A DNA stretch of 64,000 nt from an uncultured Bacteroidota bacterium (GTDB taxonomy: Bacteria > Bacteroidota > Bacteroidia > Flavobacteriales > Flavobacteriaceae). The stretch spans positions 1 through 64,000 of the forward strand of contig CACHNE010000008.1 in the NCBI GenBank assembly GCA_902581145.1, written 5' to 3'. A model generated the notes under the pieces. It did not search any database. It was not told where the DNA came from and saw only the letters and a list, made by a program, of their open reading frames with translations. This document shows, piece by piece, positions 7,675 to 15,827 of the stretch. Within the stretch, counting starts at the first letter, position 1. Each line of letters begins with the position of its first letter. Made by a program: the position numbers and the translations under genes.

Positions 7675-8706
7675 TTATTTCGATATTTTATTCCAGTCGA
7701 TTATTTTAAAATTTTGAAAGCCATCATCATTAAAACCATCTTGGACTACTAAAATTCCTTTTTTATATTTCGAAGTTCCCAAATTACTGACCTCAATTCC
7801 GTCAGTGTCAGAGGTGCCATCTACCTCGGGCCCATCAATAATCGTAACAAAACTTTTTAATATTAATGCGGCTCTGTCAATCAATGCATATCCATTACTA
7901 CCTTGAACCGAAACAACAATACTTCCTTCCCCATCACTTTTCTCATAAAGTGCTAGACCTTCAAAATCTTTTTTAAACTTTTTACTAACACCAAATATCA
8001 TTTTTCTTTCTTCTGGAATATTTGGATCAGCATTTATCTGCCATAAACCTTTATTTTCTTCTGCTACATAAAGTTTATTATAATATTCATCTGCTACTAG
8101 TCCTTCGATTAAGGTCTTAAATTTTAATGTTCTAATTTTTTCGATTGAAAGTTCATTTTCAATTTGATTAAGCTTCCACTGTTCAACTTTTCCGGAATCC
8201 TTATCACTAACAAAAATATATGTATCAAATTCATTTTGATAAAATGTAATTCCGTAGACATCACCCAAATCTGATGTATTATTTTTATTTAAAATTAATT
8301 CAAGAGAATTATTTTCAGTATTTAGTTTATACAATTCGATGCTATTGGTCGTTCTGTTTGACCCACAAACTAAAGGGAATGATTGACCATTTAGATTGAA
8401 CTTATTAATTATATCAACATTGTTAACCCTGCCAAAAGGATAATGATTGATTATTTTACCGTCTAATCCGTAAATAACCAAGCCATACTTTTTATCAGTC
8501 GCTATAATTAGAGAGCTATCAGGATATTGATAATTATTATAAATACAAATATCATCAGCTGCATCATCATTGGTTATTACCGGTTCAGTTTCTAAATCTG
8601 CAACCACCTCTTTAACAACGTAAGAGCCAGTAAATACTGGCTCTTGACTATATGTTGTTAAACTTAATACTACAAAAAAAGTAGTTAAAAAAGTAGATTT
8701 ATTCAT
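7675..8706 (-). CDS. Secreted beta-propeller phytase (3-phytase family)
   Basis: 343 residues with a signal peptide (about 1-20, ending LTTYSQ). The mature protein matches the BPP phytase fold: an early DDAADDICIY block, repeated blades with IIATDKKYGLVIYGLDGK, NRTTNSIELYKLN, FVSDKDSGKVEQWKL and YVAEENKGLW, and late acidic motifs such as DGPEVDGTSDTDGIEV that bind calcium in this family. The enzyme releases phosphate from inositol hexakisphosphate and probably acts in the periplasm or at the outer membrane. Its start lies 3 bp after the stop of the TonB-dependent receptor gene, so receptor and phytase are co-transcribed. The pair suggests uptake of phytate or other organic phosphate. About 65 bp then separate it from plcP. 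Confidence 0.88.
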   Translation of the reverse strand: MNKSTFLTTFFVVLSLTTYSQEPVFTGSYVVKEVVADLETEPVITNDDAADDICIYNNYQYPDSSLIIATDKKYGLVIYGLDGKIINHYPFGRVNNVDIINKFNLNGQSFPLVCGSNRTTNSIELYKLNTENNSLELILNKNNTSDLGDVYGITFYQNEFDTYIFVSDKDSGKVEQWKLNQIENELSIEKIRTLKFKTLIEGLVADEYYNKLYVAEENKGLWQINADPNIPEERKMIFGVSKKFKKDFEGLALYEKSDGEGSIVVSVQGSNGYALIDRAALILKSFVTIIDGPEVDGTSDTDGIEVSNLGTSKYKKGILVVQDGFNDDGFQNFKIIDWNKISK

Positions 8707-8709
8707 TTT

Positions 8710-11436
8710 CTAAAAATCATATTTCAATCCAACATTCCAATTATAACTATAATATTCAAGTTGCATTGTTCTTTCTTTAACACCTTGGAAATATCTTAGT
8801 GGTTGATTTGTTAAATTCTTTGCTTCTGCAAAAATACTTAATTTATCTGAAAGTCTATAGGTAGCATTTAAATCAACAAAAAGTTGTTCATCATAGTACC
8901 TATCTTCCCATGGATCTCCCCCAATTTCATCTAAAGCTTCTCCTGCAAAGTTAACAGATGCTCTTACAAAAAACTTCTTGCTTTCATAAGCTAAAGATGC
9001 ATTATACATGTTTTCAATTGCACCCGCAAGTGGAACATCATCTCTACCCTCAATTCCATCAGTACTTGAGTCTGTAAAAGTATAATTAGCCATTAATGTG
9101 AAGTTTTTAAGCAGCCTAGTTTGTAATCCAAATTCAAGACCAGTAACAGAGGCATTGGAACCATTTCTTACTTGTTCGTATTCATAATCAGGAGTACCAT
9201 TATAAACATAATTTTCAGTTGTAAATGTGTATAACCAGTTATCAATATTTTTGTAGAACGCTCCAACAGAAATTAATCCTGTTCCTCCAAAATAGTAATC
9301 AAGCATTAGGTCAAAATTATTTGACAGAGATGCTTCTAAATCAGGGTTACCTACTGCAATTTCTTCATCACTAGAAACTACCGCTTGATAAGGAACCAAG
9401 TCATAATAATTTGGTCTAGCAATACTATTGCTGTAACCCAAATTAGCAATAAACTTATCACTAAACTCGTGTTGTAAATTCAAGCTTGGAAGTATGTTTG
9501 AATATGAGTTTGATCCAGAAACACTTTCGATATCATCAACTGAATTATAATCACCATCCTCATCGTAAACCCTTCCTGTGTAATCTATATCTGTGTGTTC
9601 AAACCTTGCACCAACAACTACAGTTGTCTTATCTCCTAATTTGTCGGTAACCATAGCGTACGCTGCGGCAACTTTTTCGTCAGCACTATAAATTTCCCCG
9701 GCAAATTCCTCAAATAAAATTTCACTTCCATCACCAGAGTAAAAGTCTTGAGCCCCTAACCATTCAGCAGTTGCAAAATTTCCTAGCATGTACTGATCAC
9801 CTGGCTCATAGCCATCAATTGAAGCATTAAAATAATCAGCGTCAGCCATTGTGTCAAATGGGAAACCGTCTTCAAAACCTTCCCAGAAGTCATTTCTCAT
9901 TTTTTCTTTTACTTTATACTTGGCACCAAACTTAAATTTGTCATCTCCATCATTATAAGGTAATTCAAAGTTTATTTGAGCGCTTGAATTTTCTTCTTCA
10001 GTGTATTTTTGTGCTTGTTCAAAATGTCTGAATCCATATTCAGCAGGATCATTCCATTCATTTCCAGAAAAGTTAAATACAGGATATTCAGGATCACTCA
10101 AATCAATTGAGTTAAGTGGAACACTACTATTTTGAAACCTAACATATCTTTCATTAGGTCTTTCTTCGCTAGCTTTAGATGTACTTACTTTCCAATCAAT
10201 TTGTAAATTTCCAGCTAAGTGATCACCACCAAACGAAATTTTACTAACTCTTTGATCTTCTAATCTTCTGTTGTCATTTATATCATCACCAATACCACCT
10301 TTTGTTTGTTTTCTAACCCTTACTCCTTCTGAAGGATCAGCTGTCCAATCATCGATATTTGCAATTCTTACTCTAAATCTATTTTCCCAATCATCTCTGT
10401 GATTGTATATGGTCTTTAAAAATAAAGAGTTGTTATCATTTATTTCATAATCAAGGTTTAAACCAACGCTCCTTCTTGTACGCTTTACATCATATCTTCT
10501 TATATCATGTTCTCCAATAGCGCCTTCTTCAGCCCAATCGTCTGGATCATTCCATTCAAATTCAATATTATCCGATCCATAACTTTTGGTTTGAATAGAC
10601 GTACTAAATGAGTAGCTAAGTTTATCGTTCATTTTATCTGCCATTACAAAAGCAAAATTAGAGTTAGAACCATCTGATCTAATAGGTTCATCACCTGCTG
10701 AAAGAGTTGCAGATGCCCTGAATGAGCTTGGATTAGATCTTGTTACTAAATTAACAGAACCTCCAATAGCATCTCCTTCCATATCAGGGGTCATGGATTT
10801 GTTAACCTCTATTGTTTGAATCATGGCTGAAGGAATCAGGTCAAGTTGAACATTTCTATTATCACCCTCAGCAGACGGAATTCTATCTCCGTTAAGTGTT
10901 ACAGAGTTCAATGCCGAAGCAAAACCTCTTATCACAATATTTCTAGCTTCACCTTGGTCTCCTTGCATAGACACCCCAGCAACTCTCTTTAAAACGTCAC
11001 CGACATTATCGTCAGGAAATTTTCCAACCTGGTCAGCAGAAATAATGTTCGTAACATTTAAATCAGATTTTTGCTGATTTAATCCTTTAACAATTCCACT
11101 GGAATATCCAGAGACAACAATTTCAGCTAATTCAGTAGCTGATGGCTCTAATGTAAAATCTTTTGTAGTTGTTGAGTTATCGGTTAACTCAACAGATGCA
11201 GTAGCACCTTCAAATCCTATATAGGATACTTTAATTTCAACAGAACCAGAATCCAGATTTACAAATCTGTAGAATCCGTTAAAATCAGAAACAGCACCTT
11301 TATCTCCATCAACTATTAATGTAGCACCAGGAAGAGGAAATCCGTTTGAATCAATAACTCTACCCTTTAGGTTTGATTGCGAAAATGCAAATGTAAAAGA
11401 AAATAGAGTTAAAACAAGAAGAGTGATTTTTTTCAT
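8710..11436 (-). CDS. TonB-dependent outer-membrane receptor linked to phytase
   Basis: 908 residues. Order of parts: signal peptide (1-19, ending FAFSQ), a carboxypeptidase-regulatory-like beta-sandwich (about 22-105, with KGRVIDSNGFPLPGATL), a TonB-box-like LAEIVVSG (about 104-111), a plug domain (about 115-235, with VLKRVAGVSMQG and NIVIRGF) and a 22-strand-type barrel ending in Phe. It is of the stand-alone type, since no SusD-like lipoprotein follows. The co-transcribed phytase suggests that the ligand is phytate, an inositol phosphate or another organophosphate; this is inferred from context only. The upstream region holds a 17-bp inverted repeat with Pho-box-like half-sites. Import would need the ExbB/ExbD motor, a candidate for which is encoded at 28.2-30.5 kb. 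Confidence 0.92.
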   Translation of the reverse strand: MKKITLLVLTLFSFTFAFSQSNLKGRVIDSNGFPLPGATLIVDGDKGAVSDFNGFYRFVNLDSGSVEIKVSYIGFEGATASVELTDNSTTTKDFTLEPSATELAEIVVSGYSSGIVKGLNQQKSDLNVTNIISADQVGKFPDDNVGDVLKRVAGVSMQGDQGEARNIVIRGFASALNSVTLNGDRIPSAEGDNRNVQLDLIPSAMIQTIEVNKSMTPDMEGDAIGGSVNLVTRSNPSSFRASATLSAGDEPIRSDGSNSNFAFVMADKMNDKLSYSFSTSIQTKSYGSDNIEFEWNDPDDWAEEGAIGEHDIRRYDVKRTRRSVGLNLDYEINDNNSLFLKTIYNHRDDWENRFRVRIANIDDWTADPSEGVRVRKQTKGGIGDDINDNRRLEDQRVSKISFGGDHLAGNLQIDWKVSTSKASEERPNERYVRFQNSSVPLNSIDLSDPEYPVFNFSGNEWNDPAEYGFRHFEQAQKYTEEENSSAQINFELPYNDGDDKFKFGAKYKVKEKMRNDFWEGFEDGFPFDTMADADYFNASIDGYEPGDQYMLGNFATAEWLGAQDFYSGDGSEILFEEFAGEIYSADEKVAAAYAMVTDKLGDKTTVVVGARFEHTDIDYTGRVYDEDGDYNSVDDIESVSGSNSYSNILPSLNLQHEFSDKFIANLGYSNSIARPNYYDLVPYQAVVSSDEEIAVGNPDLEASLSNNFDLMLDYYFGGTGLISVGAFYKNIDNWLYTFTTENYVYNGTPDYEYEQVRNGSNASVTGLEFGLQTRLLKNFTLMANYTFTDSSTDGIEGRDDVPLAGAIENMYNASLAYESKKFFVRASVNFAGEALDEIGGDPWEDRYYDEQLFVDLNATYRLSDKLSIFAEAKNLTNQPLRYFQGVKERTMQLEYYSYNWNVGLKYDF

Positions 11437-11473
11437 TTTATTATAATTTTATAAAGTAAAGTAACACTTGATT

Positions 11474-11489
11474 TGTAAAGTTAATGTTA
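11474..11489 (-). promoter_or_regulatory. Pho-box-like direct repeat upstream of the receptor-phytase operon
   Basis: On the minus strand TTAACA and TTTACA lie with an 11-bp period (plus strand: TGTAA at 11474, TGTTA at 11485). It is placed about 40 bp upstream of the receptor start codon and overlaps one arm of the long inverted repeat. No convincing TAnnTTTG box follows, which would suit an activator-dependent promoter. Confidence 0.4.
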
Positions 11490-11518
11490 ACTAAATAAAA
11501 ATATTTAGTTAACATTAA
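11481..11518. repeat. Perfect 17-bp inverted repeat, candidate operator
   Basis: Arms 11481-11497 and 11502-11518 are exact reverse complements around an AAAA loop, and each arm contains ATGTTAAC or GTTAACAT. The stem is AT-rich with no T-tract that would make a strong terminator, though it could also slow transcription leaving the upstream receptor gene. Its position between the two receptor genes, and the core it shares with 5181-5188 and 14443-14450, suggest a protein-binding site. Confidence 0.55.
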
Positions 11519-11550
11519 TTAAGGGTAAATTGGTGATTATCAGCTATATA

Positions 11551-14367
11551 TTAAAACTTTAAACTATAGCCAATCGAAATTTCTGTACCTTGATTTCTGT
11601 ATGTCCAAATTTCATCAGAGATATTAAAGGATTCATAAACACTTTCTTTTTTACTATTTAGAATATTTTTTGCTTTAATGCTGATTGAAGATTTTCCATC
11701 ATCATCTAGGTATTTAGTTAAATTGAAATTAAGACTATGAAAAGGAACTGTGTAAACATCTGGAACAATTCCAGTACCTACCACCTCCAATGTTCTTCCT
11801 TGGACATTATAAAACAGTCCATATTGAAACCCAGTGTCTTCATTTAAAAATTCGATATTTGAATTTATTAGAAAAGGGGATTGACCTTGTAAGTCTCTGG
11901 TTGTTGAAATCGTTTCCCCATCTCTTGCAGCATTCAATCTATTATTATATTCATCTTCAAACATTTCAAGAGATGATTCTATTAATGATGCGTTAAGTGA
12001 GAATCTCCATTTTCTAATATCATCAGAGATGAAGTTTAAGGGTTTCCTTATTTCAAATTCAGCACCATATACTTTAGCTGACCCAAGATTTCTTGCAGTT
12101 AATTGATTTGGGGCTGAAGCAAAAAATGTCAATTCAATTGGATCTTTAAAAGTTTTATAAAAACCACTTATTGCAATAATATCACCCTTATCTCCAAATA
12201 CCTCATATCTAAAATCTATATTATCAATATAGGATGGCTTCAAATCTAGATTTCCAATAAATAACCTATCAGAAATTGCATCATAAATTTGAGCTCTTGA
12301 GGCTTCCTTAAAGGAAGGGCGCGCCGTAGTTTTTGAATACGAAGATCTTAAATTTGAATTTTCGTTTAAGCTCAAAATTAGATTTGCAGATGGATAAATA
12401 TCAAAATTATCTATAATTTTAGAATTGTTAAATATCTCACTACCACTTTGGTTTTGGCCGGTGTAAAAGGACTGAAATAATTCTGTTCTAACACCCAATA
12501 CAGACTTTAAATTCTTTAACAACTCAAATTCATTTGAAAAATATCCAGCATAGATTCTTTGTTCTCCTTCGTAAGAGTTAGCAGGTTGATAAAGATTGCC
12601 AAATAAAAGGTGAACACCTTGTTGTGATGTTGGAGTCCAAATGTTTTCAGAACTCAATAATGTATTTGCATCTCCATTTGTGACTACTGGATTCGTAGAG
12701 GTAAAAAGATAACTATCTAATTCAAAATCCCTGGATTTATAAGTCATACTACCACCAAATTTTAGCTTTGCAGGCTGTTCCTTAATTGTATATTTCTTCA
12801 AAAAATTAATTTGATTTGCAATATTAAATTCCGAAAGATCTCTCCAAACTCTTTGCGGATACCCTGACGAACTAGGAGCAATTATTGCGGTTCCGTCCTG
12901 AGTAATTTGAAATGAGGTTGTTCTATGATCTTTATCTTTTACAGTTGAAAATGTTGGTGATATTTTCCATTCTGTTTTCCAACCTTTTTCCCCATTGTGT
13001 ATTCCGTTCAACAAAATATTAGTAACTGATCTTTGAGTGTATTGTATGACATCTTTTGTGTATTGCTCAATTCCTCCTCCAGCACCACCTTGTGAAGCTT
13101 CTTGATTAAAGAATCCTCCAACAGATTCACCATTTTGAATATGTAAAAGGTTAAATTTATATTTAGAATTTTCCCTTTTATAAACTAATCCAGCAAGACC
13201 ACTAAGTATTATGTTATTCACACCTTCATCTCCAGAGCTTAGCCTACTAGTAAGCAGATTATAATTGGATGTGTCATTTGGATCTTTAGTTAATCTGTTA
13301 TCAATTCTGTCCTTGTAAAATGAAGTTTCATTTCTGTATGACAAAGAGAATTGATAACCCAATTTATCGTCTTTACCGACATCGAATTGATTGCCAGTCG
13401 TAAACCCAAAATTAAAATCATTTTTACTAGTTTTTCTTTCAGCTTTTAGAATTGGATTAAAAGATGAAGTGAGTTGGGTTAATACAATATCATTATCAAA
13501 TGTGCCAGGAATATATTGAAATCTGCTAATAGGAATATCTCTAGATCCACTATCAAATCCAATAAAATCTGTATTCTCGTTTGGACCATTTAAATAATCA
13601 TTTTTAAAATGCATTTCAGAGTTGTATGAAGTTCCTAGTGAAAAAGATGATTCTTTTTTAGTTGGAAAGTCCTTGGTTACAATGTCAACAACACCTCCAG
13701 TAAAATCTGCAGGATATTCTGCCGCAGCACTTTTAATAACAATTATATTTTCGAGAATATTTGTTGGAAAAATATCCATTTGAATAGTATTTCTGTCTGG
13801 ATCTAGACCAGGAATATCAACTCCGTTTAAAATGGATTTCGTATACCTATCTCCAAGTCCTCTAACATAAACATATTTACCTCCTTGCACTGAAACACCA
13901 GGAACAGATTTTACAGCACTTGCAATATTACTTGCCCCAGCTTTCTTAATTCCTTGAGATGAAAGCCCGTCAAGCATTACAGCAGATTTTTTTTGAATAT
14001 CTAATACAGCAGACTCAGTATTTTTTCTTACTGTAGTGGTAATTACAATTTCATCTAAAGTATTAGTAGATAGAGTAACATCTAGTTGTTCAACTTCATC
14101 ACTTTTTATAATTACTTCGCTTACTTCGATCGTTTGGTATCCAACAAAAGAGAATGTTAAAGTATATTCACCTGGTTCAAGATCTAATGAATATTTTCCA
14201 TCAAAATCTGTTGTAGTTCCTATTGTTGAACCTTTAACAATTACATTTGCAAACGCCATTGGTTCGTCATATTCACCGTCCATTACTAAGCCACTAATTT
14301 TCCCTTCTTGAGAAAATATAATTGAGGTTAAGGCTAGTGTAACAAAGAATAATAAGTTTTTTTTCAT
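11551..14367 (-). CDS. TonB-dependent outer-membrane receptor, second in the island
   Basis: 938 residues from the ATG at 14367. A longer frame reaching 14418 would run through a terminator hairpin and lacks a signal peptide at its front, so it was rejected. Parts in order: signal peptide (1-19, ending IIFSQ), carboxypeptidase-regulatory-like domain (about 22-105), plug (about 130-245, with SAVKSVPGVSVQGG and YVRGLGDRYT), then a barrel ending in Phe (SIGYSLKF). The gene follows a surface lipoprotein gene but is separated from it by a strong terminator and a candidate promoter, so it can be expressed on its own. The substrate is unknown; location in a phosphorus-related island and the GTTAACAT motif upstream suggest regulation by phosphate. 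Confidence 0.92.
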   Translation of the reverse strand: MKKNLLFFVTLALTSIIFSQEGKISGLVMDGEYDEPMAFANVIVKGSTIGTTTDFDGKYSLDLEPGEYTLTFSFVGYQTIEVSEVIIKSDEVEQLDVTLSTNTLDEIVITTTVRKNTESAVLDIQKKSAVMLDGLSSQGIKKAGASNIASAVKSVPGVSVQGGKYVYVRGLGDRYTKSILNGVDIPGLDPDRNTIQMDIFPTNILENIIVIKSAAAEYPADFTGGVVDIVTKDFPTKKESSFSLGTSYNSEMHFKNDYLNGPNENTDFIGFDSGSRDIPISRFQYIPGTFDNDIVLTQLTSSFNPILKAERKTSKNDFNFGFTTGNQFDVGKDDKLGYQFSLSYRNETSFYKDRIDNRLTKDPNDTSNYNLLTSRLSSGDEGVNNIILSGLAGLVYKRENSKYKFNLLHIQNGESVGGFFNQEASQGGAGGGIEQYTKDVIQYTQRSVTNILLNGIHNGEKGWKTEWKISPTFSTVKDKDHRTTSFQITQDGTAIIAPSSSGYPQRVWRDLSEFNIANQINFLKKYTIKEQPAKLKFGGSMTYKSRDFELDSYLFTSTNPVVTNGDANTLLSSENIWTPTSQQGVHLLFGNLYQPANSYEGEQRIYAGYFSNEFELLKNLKSVLGVRTELFQSFYTGQNQSGSEIFNNSKIIDNFDIYPSANLILSLNENSNLRSSYSKTTARPSFKEASRAQIYDAISDRLFIGNLDLKPSYIDNIDFRYEVFGDKGDIIAISGFYKTFKDPIELTFFASAPNQLTARNLGSAKVYGAEFEIRKPLNFISDDIRKWRFSLNASLIESSLEMFEDEYNNRLNAARDGETISTTRDLQGQSPFLINSNIEFLNEDTGFQYGLFYNVQGRTLEVVGTGIVPDVYTVPFHSLNFNLTKYLDDDGKSSISIKAKNILNSKKESVYESFNISDEIWTYRNQGTEISIGYSLKF

Positions 14368-14380
14368 ATTAGTTTGTTTT

Positions 14381-14416
14381 AAAAAAAAGTGCCTGAGTAA
14401 AATTTTACTCAGGCAC
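14381..14416 (-). terminator. Strong intrinsic terminator between lipoprotein and TonB receptor genes
   Basis: A perfect 28-bp palindrome (14389-14416, each arm GTGCCTGAGTAAAA or its complement) is followed on the minus strand by eight T. It ends transcripts from the upstream lipoprotein gene. The receptor ATG lies 14 bases beyond, so read-through or a promoter just upstream must supply the receptor mRNA. Confidence 0.85.
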
Positions 14417-14423
14417 AAATCTA
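14416..14423 (-). promoter_or_regulatory. Candidate -7 box for the second TonB receptor
   Basis: The minus strand reads TAGATTTG (TAnnTTTG), directly before the terminator palindrome. No TTG lies at -33; instead the inverted repeat 14429-14458 with the GTTAACAT core occupies the -35 zone. That is the layout expected where a bound activator replaces the -33 contact. A transcript from here would start inside the palindrome. Confidence 0.45.
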
Positions 14424-14428
14424 TTTTA

Positions 14429-14458
14429 TAAGTTAAGTAAACATGTTAACTAAACTTA
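14429..14458. repeat. Imperfect 30-bp inverted repeat carrying GTTAACAT, candidate operator
   Basis: Arms TAAGTTAAGTAAAC and GTTAACTAAACTTA are reverse complements except at two positions, around a central AT. The minus strand carries TTTAGTTAACAT, a 12-mer also present upstream of the phytase-linked receptor. A further TGTTA at 14466 lies 22 bp (two 11-bp periods) from that at 14444. Confidence 0.5.
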
Positions 14459-14478
14459 TTGTATGTGTTAACAAATTA

Positions 14479-15717
14479 TTACCAACCTAAACCAGCTGCA
14501 GCATTTGCATATGTCCATGCTAAAGCAGATGTGTCACATCCAACTGTTTGTGATCCAGCTGCAACATTTGAAGCAGTAGATCCAAAACCTGTAACAGTAA
14601 CATTATCAGCTCTATTGTTAAATATTTCTTCTAGGCTATCACCATCTGGTACTTCAATCTGCCAAGTTCCAAAAGTTAATTTTTCTTCATTATAATTAGT
14701 CGCAACACCATCATTATCTAATTCAACATCTTTTCCTGCAAAGAAGTTATATGCAGCTACATTGTTAGATGCTCCCATCGCATTTGATCTGTAGTCAGCA
14801 TACTCACCACCTTCAGCATCAAAATAACCAACCAATGTAATGTTGTTAAGTGTGAATGAATCCTCCATAGAACCTTCTGGTCCGTCAATCTCTAATCCAT
14901 GGTCAGAGTTAGCTCCAGCAAGTACAATTGCATTGCTTACAGTACCAGAATATGCTTGGTCAATATCAATTAAATCATCACCACAAGCCCAAACAAGAGC
15001 ATTGGTAACATCAACTGTTCCACCAAAGAATTCGATTCCATCATCAGAGTTAGCCACTACTTCAATGTTATTGATAGTAGTTCCGTTACCAACACCACCA
15101 AGTGTTAATCCGTTAATCTCATTATCTGCACCAATTACAGCACCACCGTGTCTAATAGATACATAAGAAATAGTTCCAGAATTATCACCCGCATTACTTC
15201 CTCCGTATAGACCAAATGTATCGTCTGCAGGAATTCCTTCGATTTGTAATTCAGAAACATCACCACTAAACGAAGAAGGTGCATTTCCTAATACTAATAG
15301 ACCTCCCCAAAGACCTTGATCGGTAGCACCTAAATTAGTACCAGCGGTTTGTCCCACTTCTATATTATCAGAAACAGAAGTAAAAATAATTGGAGCATCA
15401 GCTGTACCAACAGCATTAATCATTCCTCCTCTTGCAACTACAAGTGCAGAAGCTAAAGAACCTTGACCAGCACTACCTTTAATAATAGTACCAGCTTCAA
15501 TGTTAAGTGTCGCACCAGCGTCTACAACAACTTTTTGGTTAAGAACATAAATATTGTTCGAAGTCCAGTTGTGAGTTCCTTGAAGCATTCCAGTAACATT
15601 AATAATTTCAGAAACTGGATCTACTGGATCTACTGGATCTACTGGAGCAGGGTCGTTATCATCGTCACATGCATTAAATGCAAATAAGGCGATTGCTAAT
15701 AATAGTAATTTTTTCAT
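14479..15717 (-). CDS. Surface lipoprotein with parallel beta-helix, partner of the second TonB receptor
   Basis: 412 residues. The signal peptide ends in FNAC, a lipobox. Cys17 is followed by DDDND, resembling the acidic lipoprotein export signals that place Bacteroidota lipoproteins on the cell surface. Next comes a proline-rich linker of DPV repeats (about 27-36), then a long repeat-rich, Asn/Gly/Ala-rich region (NNIEVVANSDDGIEFFGG, NAIVLAGANSDHGLEIDG) typical of right-handed beta-helices. No catalytic residues are recognised. Relatives are often mislabelled as multidrug transporters, but there are no membrane helices here. It lies upstream of a TonB receptor on the same strand, so it may capture or bind the same ligand. 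A strong terminator between the two allows different expression levels. Confidence 0.75.
   Translation of the reverse strand: MKKLLLLAIALFAFNACDDDNDPAPVDPVDPVDPVSEIINVTGMLQGTHNWTSNNIYVLNQKVVVDAGATLNIEAGTIIKGSAGQGSLASALVVARGGMINAVGTADAPIIFTSVSDNIEVGQTAGTNLGATDQGLWGGLLVLGNAPSSFSGDVSELQIEGIPADDTFGLYGGSNAGDNSGTISYVSIRHGGAVIGADNEINGLTLGGVGNGTTINNIEVVANSDDGIEFFGGTVDVTNALVWACGDDLIDIDQAYSGTVSNAIVLAGANSDHGLEIDGPEGSMEDSFTLNNITLVGYFDAEGGEYADYRSNAMGASNNVAAYNFFAGKDVELDNDGVATNYNEEKLTFGTWQIEVPDGDSLEEIFNNRADNVTVTGFGSTASNVAAGSQTVGCDTSALAWTYANAAAGLGW
15614..15646. repeat. Three and a half tandem copies of a 9-bp unit in the lipoprotein linker
   Basis: ACTGGATCT is repeated exactly three times, followed by a partial copy. 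In the lipoprotein frame each unit adds Asp-Pro-Val. Perfect units of three codons permit slippage without frameshift, so linker length may vary between strains. Confidence 0.8.
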
Positions 15718-15827
15718 TATTGTTTTAGTTTTAAATTATGACACAAATAAACAATCAGAATTAAAGATTTTAATAACCTTATCCTTAACTTTTTATTAAT
15801 TAAATGTTATTGAAAGTAGAGTTTATG

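Noticed and set aside
14368-14418. Seventeen-residue N-terminal extension of the second TonB receptor
   Set aside because: It would be translated from inside a perfect terminator palindrome and would bury the signal peptide; the ATG at 14367 gives a standard signal peptide.
15614-15646. Tandem repeat as a CRISPR or mobile-element trace
   Set aside because: Units are 9 bp, without spacers and in frame with the lipoprotein linker; it is a coding microsatellite.
15718-15827. Pho-box-like site upstream of the lipoprotein gene
   Set aside because: TGTTA occurs at 15805 and 15826, but 21 bp apart and not in 11-bp phase, and the GTTAACAT core is absent; too weak to list.
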